The notes: generated by a model from the sequence alone, not told the origin. Counted from the first letter of the stretch, positions 1 through 9,141 are shown. The stretch: DNA of 64,000 nucleotides from Amaricoccus macauensis_A (GCF_049800915.1 NZ_JBNAFY010000004.1:62001-126000); one strand, 5' to 3'. A program made the numbers and translations.

Positions 1-284
1 GCGGACGGTGTATTGGGAGGATTCAAAATCGTCTTGGGAGCCAAAAGATCTACGTATATGGGCTCATCAATGTCCGAATAATCGACGGTATCGATGCCGT
101 TGTCGCCGACGAACTCATCGCCGCCACCGACGGTGTCATTGCCGAGCCCGGGCTTGTAATAATCGTCGCCGCCTTTTCCATAGAGAATATCGTCACCGCC
201 CTTGCCCTCGAAATAATCACTCTCAGCGGGATTGGAGGGAGCGCGAAGATTGTTGTCGTTATCGTCGCCAATAAAGTCAGTCAT
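1..284 (-). CDS. RTX-type (hemolysin-type calcium-binding repeat) protein, N-terminal part only
   Basis: The minus-strand frame starting at ATG 284 stays open to the window edge (94 codons seen). The product begins MTDFIGDDNDNN and then shows glycine/aspartate nonapeptide motifs GKGGDDILYGKGGDDYY, GLGNDTVGGGDEF and GDNGIDTVDYS, which fit the GGxGxDxUx calcium-binding repeats of RTX proteins. Such proteins are usually secreted by a type I system with an uncleaved C-terminal signal. No signal peptide is seen here. Repeats this close to the N terminus suggest a repeat-rich adhesin, protease or unknown RTX protein rather than a pore-forming toxin with a long N-terminal domain. A GGA about 9 bases upstream may serve as ribosome site. 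The effector domain lies outside the window, so no function can be given. Confidence 0.75.
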   Translation of the reverse strand, partial: MTDFIGDDNDNNLRAPSNPAESDYFEGKGGDDILYGKGGDDYYKPGLGNDTVGGGDEFVGDNGIDTVDYSDIDEPIYVDLLAPKTILNPPNTPS

Positions 285-507
285 CACTTTTTCCAATCTC
301 TTGTTTGCCTGAAATTTGCAGGTCTGCACAGTCTTGAGAAATATTGCCCACAGGCATCTTTATGTCGCCAATCAGCCAGCAGCACCCTTCATCTGAAAAA
401 CCTGGAGTAGAGCGGGAACAAATACACTCTCCTCGAAAAATACTGAATTCGCATTCAGCCGCTGAATAACTTGGCAATCTTCAATTCGACTTGAATAATA
501 CAACATC

Positions 508-535
508 TACGCCAGACGAACAATCATCTGGCGTA
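508..535 (-). terminator. Probable intrinsic terminator of the universal stress protein gene
   Basis: A perfect 9-bp inverted repeat, TACGCCAGA and TCTGGCGTA, encloses a 10-base loop about 50 bases after the stop of the minus-strand gene at 588. On the minus strand it is followed by the T-rich GATGTTGTATTATTC. The rest of 285-587 is AT-richer intergenic DNA that must hold the promoter of the RTX gene; I see no gene in it. Confidence 0.55.
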
Positions 536-587
536 ACAATTTCAATTTGGCAGAGGCAAATACCGGAGTTCCGGCGTACTCGAGCGA

Positions 588-1424
588 TCAATGCGCCATG
601 AGCACCGGAATCTTCGTGTCCTTGAGCATGTTGGTGGTCGTGCCACCGAAGATGCGCTGCTTGAGCCGCGAGTGGCCATAGCCTCCCATCACGATGAGTT
701 CCGCCCCCAGATCCAGCGCCATGCGATTGAGCGTCTCGCTCACGTCGCGCCCCTCGCGCGGCATGCAATGCACAGTGGTCGAAATGCCGTGCCGTGCCAG
801 GTAGGCCGCGAGGTCGGCGCCCGGCTCCGGACCATGGCCATCGAAAGTAGGAACCGGGTCTACCAGCACCGCGTCGACCGCCTCCGCGCCCTGCATGAGC
901 CCGATGGAATCGCGCACGGCCTTCGAGGCCTCGACACTCGCATCCCAGGCCACCATCACGCGCTTAGGGTTGGGAAAACTGTCGCTGCCCTCGGGAAGCA
1001 GCACCACCGGCCGCCCCGACTCGAAGAGCGCCCCATCGCTGATGCAACCACGGATCGGTTGAAACTCCTCGGCGGCCGGGAAAAGGAGCGTGAGATCGGA
1101 GTAGCGGGCGAAACGGGCCGCAATCGTTGCGATCGTGCCTCGGTCCACATAGTTGGAATCGACCGTGGCAGGACGCCCCGCGGCTGCGAGCTTTTCGGAA
1201 ATCTGCTTCGCACGCGCCCGAGCCGTTTCCTGGCCTTCGGTGATTTCGCCGGCCCAGACATCGTTGGAAACCACACCGTAGGGAGAGGCCGGCGGCGGCG
1301 GCGCCACTCCGACCACCAGAACCATGAGGTGGGCATCGAGCGTGCCGGCAATCGCCATGGCCCTCTCGATCTCCGTATCATCCTGATGGACATCAACCGC
1401 GGTGAAAAGGGTCTTGAAGGACAT
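588..1424 (-). CDS. Universal stress protein, tandem UspA domains
   Basis: The 278-residue product starts MSFKTLFTAVDVH and has two UspA-like halves (about residues 1-140 and 150-278). The second half ends with the nucleotide-binding signature GGYGHSR followed nine residues later by GGTT, matching the G-2x-G-9x-G(S/T) motif of ATP-binding Usp proteins. The first half lacks this motif. Tandem Usp proteins are cytoplasmic and are usually induced in stress or growth arrest. The ATG at 1424 was preferred to upstream in-frame starts because AAGAGGAG lies just before it and the Usp fold begins at residue 3. It is divergent from the small gene at 1563, with about 140 bases of shared upstream region. 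Confidence 0.9.
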   Translation of the reverse strand: MSFKTLFTAVDVHQDDTEIERAMAIAGTLDAHLMVLVVGVAPPPPASPYGVVSNDVWAGEITEGQETARARAKQISEKLAAAGRPATVDSNYVDRGTIATIAARFARYSDLTLLFPAAEEFQPIRGCISDGALFESGRPVVLLPEGSDSFPNPKRVMVAWDASVEASKAVRDSIGLMQGAEAVDAVLVDPVPTFDGHGPEPGADLAAYLARHGISTTVHCMPREGRDVSETLNRMALDLGAELIVMGGYGHSRLKQRIFGGTTTNMLKDTKIPVLMAH

Positions 1425-1562
1425 GGGAGATCTCCTCTTGTGGCGGCCTGCAGACGATAGAGCCGCACCCGACCGAATGGCCTTGCGCTGGATCAAGATT
1501 GGCGCGCAAACTGTGGAGCGGCCGCTGCTCAACGATAACCCGCTCGGCCGCAGGAGGAAACA

Positions 1563-1790
1563 ATGGCATTGGAAGAATTCCGTCTCCAGGTCGCGATGCT
1601 GCTCGACTCGATATCGAACCAACCGGAAGACATGCACGAGCTTCAGGAAACCCTGCGCGAGAAACTCGCCGAGATGCAGTCGCTCGGCCTTCCCCTGCCC
1701 GAAGATCTCGTCAATCTCGAGGATTACCTGGAGGGCGAGTTCGAGAGGCAGGGTCGGAATGGCATGGAACCCGACCAGCCGGAAACCTGA
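1563..1790 (+). CDS. Small acidic protein of unknown function
   Basis: This 75-residue protein starts MALEEFRLQVAMLLDS after a near-perfect AGGAGG ribosome site six bases upstream. It is acidic and predicted helical: heptad-like leucines in residues 8-45, then a PLPEDL turn and an EDYLEGEFER helix. There is no signal peptide, membrane segment or recognised domain. It is divergent from the universal stress protein and convergent with znuB (40-base gap), so it is probably transcribed alone. The strong ribosome site and GC-rich codon use make it a credible gene; its role is unknown. Confidence 0.75.
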   Translation: MALEEFRLQVAMLLDSISNQPEDMHELQETLREKLAEMQSLGLPLPEDLVNLEDYLEGEFERQGRNGMEPDQPET

Positions 1791-1830
1791 CAGCCCAACG
1801 ACGTTGAAAAGCCGATCCGATCGCCCGCGC

Positions 1831-2637
1831 TCAACGCCTCGCGCGGGCTTTCACGATACGGGCGGCATTTGCCACGACCAGCAGCAGGACCGCGGCGGTA
1901 ACGATTGCGGGACCAGCGGGCAGGTCCAGATGCAGCGAGCCCTCGAGACCAAGTACCACCGAACCGGCCCCCGCCAGAACCGCCAGAACCATCATGGTCT
2001 CGGGGGTTCGCGAGAGCGCCCTTGCCGTCGCCGCGGGAATGATCAGCATGGCCGTAATGAGCAGAACGCCAACCGCCTTGATGGCAATGGCTACGAGCAG
2101 CGCGAGCGCAAGCGTAAGGATCATCCGCTCACGCGCCGGATTGACACCGGCAGATACCGCAAGTTCCTCGTTCAGTGTGGAAAGCAGCAACGTACTGCGT
2201 CTCAACACCACCAGCCCCGCCACGAATATCGCCCCACCCCAGATAAACGCCAGATCCCCGCGTGAAACCGCAAGAATGTCGCCGAAGAGGAAACCGCTGA
2301 GATCGATCCGAACCCCCGGCAGCAGGCTCAGCGCGACAAGCCCCAGCGCCAGCGCGCCGTGAGAGGCGACGCCCAGCATCGTATCGACGGCATATGTCCG
2401 GCCCGAGGCAAGCGTTACCCCGATGGCCATGACGATCGCCGCAATGGTCACCCCCAGAACCACCGGCAGATCGGTCGCCAGCGCAAGCGTCACGCCCAGG
2501 AGTGCCGCATGAGCAGTGGCGTCCCCGAAATAGGCCATCCGCCGCCACACAACGAAACAGCCCAAGGGACCGGCGGCCAGCGCGACACCGAGCCCGCCGA
2601 TCATGGCGCGCACAAAGAAATCGTCGAGAAAAGTCAT
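1831..2637 (-). CDS. znuB: Zinc ABC transporter, permease ZnuB
   Basis: The 268-residue protein belongs to the ABC-3 (ZnuB/MntB) permease family. It begins MTFLDDFFVRAMIGGLG and has about eight hydrophobic segments, including the conserved opening GPLGCFVVWRRMAYFGDATAHAALLG and a late VLLITAMLIIPAATA segment (quoted in parts of the family core). It forms the inner-membrane channel for zinc delivered by ZnuA and driven by ZnuC. Its start codon overlaps the znuC stop by four bases (ATGA), and znuC overlaps zur the same way, so zur-znuC-znuB is one translationally coupled operon. Confidence 0.93.
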   Translation of the reverse strand: MTFLDDFFVRAMIGGLGVALAAGPLGCFVVWRRMAYFGDATAHAALLGVTLALATDLPVVLGVTIAAIVMAIGVTLASGRTYAVDTMLGVASHGALALGLVALSLLPGVRIDLSGFLFGDILAVSRGDLAFIWGGAIFVAGLVVLRRSTLLLSTLNEELAVSAGVNPARERMILTLALALLVAIAIKAVGVLLITAMLIIPAATARALSRTPETMMVLAVLAGAGSVVLGLEGSLHLDLPAGPAIVTAAVLLLVVANAARIVKARARR

Positions 2638-3392
2638 GCACCGGGGTCCGCGTGGTGGTGATGGTGTCCAGGGGCACCGCCCCCGTGTCTGTGGTCATGC
2701 GCGTGACGATAGAGCGCGAGCGCCCCCTCGGTACCCAGACCGAAGAGCGCGCGATAGGCGGGAGCGTTCGACACATGCAGCGGCGTGCCCTCGCAGCATA
2801 CATGGCCATTGAGACAGACTACCCGGTCCGAGGCCGACATCACAACGTGCAGGTCGTGGCTGACCATCAGCACGCCACAACCCAATTCCCGCCGGATTTC
2901 CTCGATCAGGCGATAGAAATGCGCGATTCCGGGCTGGTCTAGCCCCTGTGCCGCTTCGTCAAGAACCAGCAGTTCGGGATTTCTCAGGAGTGCCTGCGCC
3001 AGAAGTACCCTCTGAAACTGCCCGCCCGAAAGATCGATGAGTTGCAGTTTCACCAGCTTCTCGCCGCCAACCTGGGCGAGTGCCGCCATTCGCGCCGATG
3101 CACGGCGCTCCGACAGCGCTAGAAAACGGTCGACGGTAATCGGAAGCGTGTGATCGATTGAAAGGCGCTGGGGCACATAGCCGATACGCAAGCCGTCCCG
3201 GAGTTCGATCGCTCCCCCCGTGGGCCGCAAGGCACCGATCAGAAGCCGGACAAGCGTCGTCTTGCCGGACCCGTTCGGCCCCACGATGGTCACGATCTCA
3301 CCCGGCGCGATGGTGAGGTTCACATCATCCAGCACCCGCTGGCCACCGATCTCGTAGTCGAGGTGAGTGGCGGTGATCAGTGCGGCACTCAT
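2634..3392 (-). CDS. znuC: Zinc ABC transporter, ATP-binding protein ZnuC
   Basis: This 252-residue ABC ATPase has a Walker A motif GPNGSGKTT (residues 38-46), signature LSGGQFQRV, Walker B LLVLDEAA and a switch histidine in MVSHDLHVV. The start at ATG 3392 follows GGGGGAAGG and overlaps the zur stop as ATGA; an upstream in-frame ATG at 3419 lies inside zur. The C terminus is a histidine-rich tail (HAHDHRHGGG then GHHHHHADPGA), a trait seen in some ZnuC proteins that may bind zinc or sense its level on the cytoplasmic side. It powers the ZnuABC importer. Confidence 0.95.
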   Translation of the reverse strand: MSAALITATHLDYEIGGQRVLDDVNLTIAPGEIVTIVGPNGSGKTTLVRLLIGALRPTGGAIELRDGLRIGYVPQRLSIDHTLPITVDRFLALSERRASARMAALAQVGGEKLVKLQLIDLSGGQFQRVLLAQALLRNPELLVLDEAAQGLDQPGIAHFYRLIEEIRRELGCGVLMVSHDLHVVMSASDRVVCLNGHVCCEGTPLHVSNAPAYRALFGLGTEGALALYRHAHDHRHGGGAPGHHHHHADPGA

Positions 3393-3877
3393 GACGCCTT
3401 CCCCCGGCACTCGGCGCAAAGCCCCTCGGCCTCAACTACGATCCGCTCCATCCGGAAGCCCACATCTTCCGCCTGATGACCAAGTGCACTGATTGAACCC
3501 GGAATCTCCGTTTCAGCCACCCGGCGACACATGCGACAGATCAGAAAGACAGCCTGGTGCGACCCCTCGCCATGCATGCAGGCCACAAAGGCCGACAGGC
3601 GTTCGATCCGGTGCGCGAACCCGTTTTCCAGCAGGAAGTCGAGCGCGCGGTAGACGACCGGCGGTTGACTTCCGAGCCCCGCTTCCCGCAACCGATCAAG
3701 TAACTCGTAGGCCGTCATAGCCTTGTGCCCCTCAAGAAGTGCCTCGAGAACACAACGTCTTTGCGGGGTCAGTCTCAGGCGCCGCTCCTCGCATTCCGCG
3801 ACAACGGTTTCGAGCGCCGCCTCGCGACAGGCGGTATGATCGTGGCGATGGAACGCATCGGCCGGCACGTCGGACAT
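3389..3877 (-). CDS. zur: Zinc uptake regulator Zur (Fur family)
   Basis: The 162-residue protein has a Fur-type winged helix (about residues 30-95, with LTPQRRCVLEALL and a recognition-helix region PPVVYRALDFL) and a dimerisation domain with His102 and His107 and two CxxC pairs, C114/C117 and C154/C157. The paired CxxC motifs are typical of the structural zinc site in Fur/Zur proteins. Position as first gene of zur-znuCB, facing znuA across a palindrome, identifies it as Zur rather than Fur or Mur. It should repress both transcription units when zinc is plentiful, and therefore autoregulate. Confidence 0.93.
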   Translation of the reverse strand: MSDVPADAFHRHDHTACREAALETVVAECEERRLRLTPQRRCVLEALLEGHKAMTAYELLDRLREAGLGSQPPVVYRALDFLLENGFAHRIERLSAFVACMHGEGSHQAVFLICRMCRRVAETEIPGSISALGHQAEDVGFRMERIVVEAEGLCAECRGKAS

Positions 3878-3898
3878 TTCGGCACTTGTCCTATGTTC

Positions 3899-3913
3899 TG
3901 TTAGATTATAACA
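3899..3913. promoter_or_regulatory. Candidate Zur operator between zur and znuA
   Basis: The sequence TGTTAGATTATAACA is a 15-bp imperfect palindrome with perfect TGTTA/TAACA arms around a five-base AT-rich centre. It lies 22 bases before the zur start and 69 bases before the znuA start, the only AT-rich palindrome in the divergent region. Alphaproteobacterial Zur sites are AT-rich palindromes of this general type (known for the family). Binding here is inference. Confidence 0.65.
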
Positions 3914-3981
3914 ACCCTCGCAAGCAACCTAGTTATCCAGACTCGGGCCTGCAATCACAATCGAAAAGACTGGAGATCCTC

Positions 3982-5163
3982 ATGATGTCCCTCCCCAGAG
4001 CCTTGCCCGCCTCTGCGCTCGGCCTCACGCTTCTGAGCCCGATCACCGCTCTCGCCGATGCGCCTCTGGTGCTGACAGACATACTGCCCGTGCACTCGAT
4101 CGCGGCCCGGGTCATGGAGGGCGCGGGCGAGCCGGAGCTTCTACTCCCCGCCGGCGCATCACCTCACAGCTATTCCATGCGCCCGTCAGAGGCCGCCACC
4201 GTTCAGGATGCGGCAGTCATTTTCTGGGTCGGCGAGAACCTTTCGCCCTGGATGGTCGACCCTCTGGAGACCCTGCCCAGAACCGAGGAGATCGTCGAAC
4301 TCGCGAACTCGCCCGGCATGCGGCAGTTGCCCTTCCGCGAGAGTGCGGATTTCGGGACGGAACATAATCATAACGGTCATGACGAGCACGCTCACGATGA
4401 TCACGAGCATGAAGAGCACGCTCACGATGATCATGAGCACGAAGAACACGCTCACGATGATCATGAGCACGAAGAACACGCCCATGATGATCACGAGCAC
4501 GAAGAACACGCCCATGATGATCACGAGCACGAAGAACACGCCCATGATGATCACGAGCACGAAGAACACGCCCATGATGATCACGAGCACGAAGAACACG
4601 CGCACGAAGAGGCGGGGCACGACCATCACGGCCACGATCATTCGGGCATGGACCCGCATGTCTGGCTGGACCCGATGAACGCTGTCGTAATGGCCGATGT
4701 CATGGCAGGCACATTGGCCGAGGCAGATCCGGAAAACGCTGAACTCTACGCTCAGAATGCCGAAGCTTTCGCCGACGAGATCGCTGAACTCGTCGATGCG
4801 AACACCGCCGAACTTGCTGCCGTGGCCGGCAAGAACTTCGTCGTCTTTCACGACGCATATCACTACTATGAGGCCCGCTTCGACGTAGAGGCCAGCGGAG
4901 CGATCAGCTTCAGCGACGCCACGGCGCCCAGCGCGGCAAGGCTCACCGAAATCCAGGAAACGATCGAAGATCTGGATGTCACCTGCGTCTTCGCGGAGCC
5001 CCAGTTCGACGATTCACTCGTCCAGACCGTGATCGATGGCACCAATGCGAAGAGCGGGATCCTCGATCCGCTGGGCTCGAGCCTCGAACCCGGCCCGACA
5101 CTCTATCCTGAACTGATCCAGAGCATAACGGACGAACTGGTCGACTGCCTCTCGCAAGGCTGA
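3982..5163 (+). CDS. znuA: Zinc ABC transporter, periplasmic binding protein ZnuA
   Basis: The 393-residue protein has a signal peptide (about residues 1-26, ending ITALADA) and the cluster 9 (ZnuA/TroA) fold. Likely zinc ligands are His62 in GASPHSYSMRPS, His226 in DPHVWLDP, His290 in FHDAYHYY and an acidic residue in FAEPQFDDS. Between the first two lies a histidine loop, residues about 127-222, including seven decapeptide copies of HAHDDHEHEE. Such loops in ZnuA bind extra zinc and aid capture at low concentration. Start ATG 3982 (or 3985) follows GGAG. It is divergent from zur; a GC hairpin follows its stop. Confidence 0.95.
   Translation: MMSLPRALPASALGLTLLSPITALADAPLVLTDILPVHSIAARVMEGAGEPELLLPAGASPHSYSMRPSEAATVQDAAVIFWVGENLSPWMVDPLETLPRTEEIVELANSPGMRQLPFRESADFGTEHNHNGHDEHAHDDHEHEEHAHDDHEHEEHAHDDHEHEEHAHDDHEHEEHAHDDHEHEEHAHDDHEHEEHAHDDHEHEEHAHEEAGHDHHGHDHSGMDPHVWLDPMNAVVMADVMAGTLAEADPENAELYAQNAEAFADEIAELVDANTAELAAVAGKNFVVFHDAYHYYEARFDVEASGAISFSDATAPSAARLTEIQETIEDLDVTCVFAEPQFDDSLVQTVIDGTNAKSGILDPLGSSLEPGPTLYPELIQSITDELVDCLSQG
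4387..4596 (+). repeat. Seven tandem 30-bp repeats inside znuA (histidine loop)
   Basis: Seven head-to-tail units of exactly 30 bp encode HAHDDHEHEE. Units 4 to 7 are identical at the nucleotide level, and units 1 to 3 differ only at third codon positions. Because 30 is a multiple of three, gain or loss of units keeps the frame. The identical units point to recent expansion by slippage or unequal recombination. Confidence 0.97.
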
Positions 5164-5177
5164 CTTGCTCCAGGCGC

Positions 5178-5208
5178 GGCGGGACCGTAGAGACTACGGT
5201 GTCCCGCC
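5178..5208 (+). terminator. Strong GC hairpin between znuA and the DUF1007 gene
   Basis: The 13-base left arm GGCGGGACCGTAG pairs fully with CTACG and GTCCCGCC, with a two-base GT bulge and an AGA loop. It sits 14 bases after the znuA stop and has no T tract. It could act as a partial terminator or as an RNA-stabilising hairpin that lowers expression of the downstream DUF1007/NicO pair relative to znuA. Confidence 0.5.
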
Positions 5209-5230
5209 ACTCGTCTGCGAACCGAATGCC

Positions 5231-5878
5231 ATGGGCCGAACCGCCTCAACCGCTCCGTCACTTGCGCTGCTTCTGGCTGCACTTGCCGCCGACCCCGGAA
5301 ACACCCACCCGCACGTCTTCATAGATGGGGGTGCGGATCTCGTCTTCGACGGCGAAGGCCGTCTTTCGGAGCTCCGCATTTCCTGGATCTACGACCCATT
5401 GACGTCGCTCTTCATGATTGAGGATCTCGGCTTGCCGTCTACCGAACCGCTCACGGAGGCGCAGCGCGCGGAGCTTGCCGCCTATCAGACCGAATGGCAC
5501 CCGGATTTCCAGGGCGACAGTTATGTCTATGACGGCTCTGGAGAGATCGGCCTTTCAGGACCGCAGGAACCCGACGCCGAGATCCGGGACGGGCGCGTGG
5601 TCATCAGCTTCACCCGCAAACTCGACACACCCATCCCGCCAAGCGATCAGATCCGCGTGGAGATCTATGATCCCACCTATTATACGGCCTATGCTGTAAC
5701 GGAGGCTCCCCGGCTTCTGGGCAATGCCGTAGACTGCGCAGCCACGATCGATCCGTTCGAACCCACCCAGGATCTCGTCGCCCTTCAGACCAGCCTCTTC
5801 GCGATCCCGGCCGACGAGGATCCAGAGGAAAATCTCGGCCAACTCTTTGCCGACAAGATCTTCTTGAGATGCGACTGA
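5231..5878 (+). CDS. DUF1007 family periplasmic protein
   Basis: The 215-residue protein begins MGRTASTAPSLALLLAAL, a probable signal peptide, followed by HPHVFIDGGADLVFD, the typical mature start of DUF1007 proteins; the HPH motif could bind metal. The family usually accompanies NicO-type metal transporters and is predicted to be an exported metal-handling partner. The ATG at 5231 is chosen for the signal peptide, although no good ribosome site is seen; a TTG at 5165 is the other option. Its end overlaps the NicO start by 10 bases, so the two are translationally coupled. Position after znuA suggests zinc control, which is inference. Confidence 0.8.
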   Translation: MGRTASTAPSLALLLAALAADPGNTHPHVFIDGGADLVFDGEGRLSELRISWIYDPLTSLFMIEDLGLPSTEPLTEAQRAELAAYQTEWHPDFQGDSYVYDGSGEIGLSGPQEPDAEIRDGRVVISFTRKLDTPIPPSDQIRVEIYDPTYYTAYAVTEAPRLLGNAVDCAATIDPFEPTQDLVALQTSLFAIPADEDPEENLGQLFADKIFLRCD

Positions 5879-6762
5879 AAGCAACCCTGGTCCTTCTGGC
5901 CGTCGGGCTGCTCGCCGTAGCAGCCTGGCAGAAAGGCGCACATCAGGCGCTTTTCTGGTGGCTGGCCCAGAAACAGCACGCGTTGCAGTCACTGCTCGCA
6001 GCCCGCATTCAGGCGCTTCAAACCGGCGATCCTTCGGCATTCTGGTCGCTCATCGGCATCTGTGCGGCCTACGGGTTTCTGCATGCCGCAGGTCCGGGGC
6101 ACGGCAAAGCACTTGTCGCCGGCGGAGCTTTCGCGATGAAGGCCACGGCCCGCCGCATGGTGATGATAGCGGCGGCTGGCAGTCTCGCGCAGTCGCTTCT
6201 GGCGATCCTCATCGTCTTTGGCAGCCTCTCCCTGCTTGCAGGCACGGCTCGCGGCACGATTGATGCAGGCGAAGGCTGGATGACGCTCCTCGGCGACGGC
6301 ATCATTGCCCTGATCGGCGGCTGGATACTGACCCGCGGGCTGCTCCGGATCGCAAAGTTGGAGAAGCACCACGCCCATCACGGTGGATCATGCGGCTGCG
6401 GACACAGCCATCACCCCGATCCGCAAGCCGTCGCTTCATCCAGCGGGATGCGGGATGCCGCACTCCTCGTGGCCGGCATGGCCGCGCGGCCCTGCACCGG
6501 CGCGTTGGTGGTCCTGATACTTGCCTGGAAGTTGCAGGTCGCAAGTGCGGGTGCTGCAGGCGTTCTGGCCATGGGACTGGGCACGGCAGCCTTCACCGCA
6601 CTTGTCGCATTTCTCGCGGTCCGGGGACGCGACACTGCCCTGATCGCCGCCGGGGACAGCGCCGCCGCGCGCTTTGTGCTTCCCCTGATACAAATTCTCG
6701 CGGGCGGCGCCATCCTGCTTGCGAGCCTGGCGCTCATGACAACATCCCCGGTTTTTGCCTGA
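5869..6762 (+). CDS. NicO-type nickel/cobalt (or zinc) transporter
   Basis: The 297-residue membrane protein has about six hydrophobic segments and the NicO/RcnA features: GFLHAAGPGHGKALVAGG near residue 65-82, a cytoplasmic histidine-rich loop (KHHAHHGGSCGCGHSHH, residues about 165-181) and GMAARPCTGALVVLILA. RcnA-like members export Ni/Co, whereas others import. Coupling to a DUF1007 protein and location directly after a Zur-controlled znuA suggest a role in zinc or cobalt/nickel traffic. Substrate and direction cannot be read from sequence. The start overlaps the DUF1007 gene by 10 bases. Confidence 0.85.
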   Translation: MRLKATLVLLAVGLLAVAAWQKGAHQALFWWLAQKQHALQSLLAARIQALQTGDPSAFWSLIGICAAYGFLHAAGPGHGKALVAGGAFAMKATARRMVMIAAAGSLAQSLLAILIVFGSLSLLAGTARGTIDAGEGWMTLLGDGIIALIGGWILTRGLLRIAKLEKHHAHHGGSCGCGHSHHPDPQAVASSSGMRDAALLVAGMAARPCTGALVVLILAWKLQVASAGAAGVLAMGLGTAAFTALVAFLAVRGRDTALIAAGDSAAARFVLPLIQILAGGAILLASLALMTTSPVFA

Positions 6763-6877
6763 CCACGAAGCCTCGTCTTGGGCCTTGCCGCCAGATAGCG
6801 GTTTTCAGAGGCGGTGGACTGGGTTAACAGGAACGAGTACGGATTACGAAAATAGGTACCGCGGGGGCCATTCGATC

Positions 6878-8152
<1,275 letters not shown>

Positions 8153-8178
8153 GTCGGGAAAGTGGCGGGCGCGACGGC

Positions 8179-8817
8179 ATGTCGGAGGAAACATCAGCCA
8201 GACTGTATCTCGTCGCGCCGGCTGGCCCCGGCCTGAGCAACTGTGCGGAGGCGCTTGAGCGCCTTCTCACCGAGAATGATGTGGCCTGTCTGCGTATTGC
8301 CGCCGGAGCTGCGTCGGAGGACGACCTCTGCCGTGCCGCAGACACGCTCCGCCCCATCTGCCACGCACAGGATGTTCCCGTCCTGATGAGCGATCATTTC
8401 CGCCTCGTAACGCAACTCGGGCTCGATGGCGTTCACCTCACCGATGGATCGAGAAAAGTGCGCAGCGCCCGCAAGGCGCTTGCCAAGGACGCGATCGTCG
8501 GGGCCTATGCCCATGCGTCGAGACATGACGGCATGACGGCAGGTGAGATCGGCGCGGATTATGTCAGTTTCGGCCCACTCACGCAGTCCAGTCTCGGGGA
8601 TGGGGTCCTGGCCCCGCTTGACCTGTTCCGCTGGTGGTCGGAGATGATCGAGCTTCCCGTCGTTGCGGAAGGCGGACTGACCCCGGAAATCGCTGCAGAT
8701 GTTGAACAGGTTTCCGACTTCATCTGTCTTGGAGATGAATTATGGTCCAGCGATGATGGACCTTTTGCGGCGATGAAGCGATTTCAGGCGGCCATTTCCG
8801 GCGCCGCCGTCGCCTGA
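8179..8817 (+). CDS. Thiamine-phosphate synthase family protein (ThiE/TenI-like)
   Basis: The 212-residue protein is a ThiE/TenI-type barrel: RLYLVAPAGPG at the start, GLDGVHLTDGSRKVRSARKAL, GADYVSFGPLTQS and PVVAEGGLTPEIA. These match in order the ThiE pattern GADGVHLG, DYVGFGP and PVVAIGGI. Some ligands are changed (VHLTDG for VHLGQ, AEGG for AIGG), and no other thi gene lies nearby, so it may be a divergent synthase or a TenI-like paralogue rather than the main ThiE. It is placed 26 bases after eno and is likely co-transcribed. Confidence 0.75.
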   Translation: MSEETSARLYLVAPAGPGLSNCAEALERLLTENDVACLRIAAGAASEDDLCRAADTLRPICHAQDVPVLMSDHFRLVTQLGLDGVHLTDGSRKVRSARKALAKDAIVGAYAHASRHDGMTAGEIGADYVSFGPLTQSSLGDGVLAPLDLFRWWSEMIELPVVAEGGLTPEIAADVEQVSDFICLGDELWSSDDGPFAAMKRFQAAISGAAVA

Positions 8818-8835
8818 GCTCCGAAACCCTCGCCC

Positions 8836-8869
8836 TTGCGGCCAACCAGCCGTTTTCCGGTGGCCGCAA
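8836..8869. terminator. Hairpin between convergent genes, possible bidirectional terminator
   Basis: TTGCGGCCA and TGGCCGCAA form a perfect 9-bp stem around a 16-base loop. It lies in the 102-base gap between the convergent ThiE-like gene and the small gene ending at 8920. There is no T tract on either side, so terminator activity is uncertain. Confidence 0.4.
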
Positions 8870-8919
8870 CCAGAGTCCCCGACAACTGCGTCAGGAGTGA
8901 AAATCTCTGCCGGCTGGCA

Positions 8920-9141
8920 TCAGATGTCGCCGCGCATCCATGTTTCGAGTTCCTGTTCAACCTCTTTGCGAATACCGCTGTCCAGGCGTTCAAGCTCCTG
9001 ATGAGCCGCATTGACATTTCGCGACGACGGGCTCCGAGCAGCATTCGCCGTGGCCATTGCACAAGGATGTTCCGCCCCTAGCCGTGCCGAAATCACGGCG
9101 CTTAAAGCCGTGTAGAATCTGTCTTCGACAGCAAAGTCCAT
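8920..9141 (-). CDS. Small protein of unknown function (73 aa)
   Basis: The protein starts MDFAVEDRFYTALSAVI after a perfect GAGGAGG ribosome site eight bases upstream of ATG 9141. It is soluble, with a charged, probably coiled helix near the C terminus (NAAHQELERLDSGIRKEVEQ). No domain is recognised. An in-frame extension to 9315 exists, but its upstream starts have poorly spaced ribosome sites. I judge it a real gene mainly because of the ribosome site. Confidence 0.6.
   Translation of the reverse strand: MDFAVEDRFYTALSAVISARLGAEHPCAMATANAARSPSSRNVNAAHQELERLDSGIRKEVEQELETWMRGDI

Noticed and set aside
277..477. 66-codon minus-strand frame before the RTX gene
   Set aside because: No ribosome site and unlikely composition; it overlaps the RTX start and promoter region.
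4387..4596. 30-bp tandem array considered as a CRISPR array
   Set aside because: Units are head to tail without spacers and encode an in-frame histidine loop of ZnuA.
4186..4863. 225-codon minus-strand frame with repeated valine/phenylalanine decapeptides opposite znuA
   Set aside because: It is the antisense reading of the znuA histidine repeats; the repeated unit makes it open by default, and znuA is well supported by family motifs.
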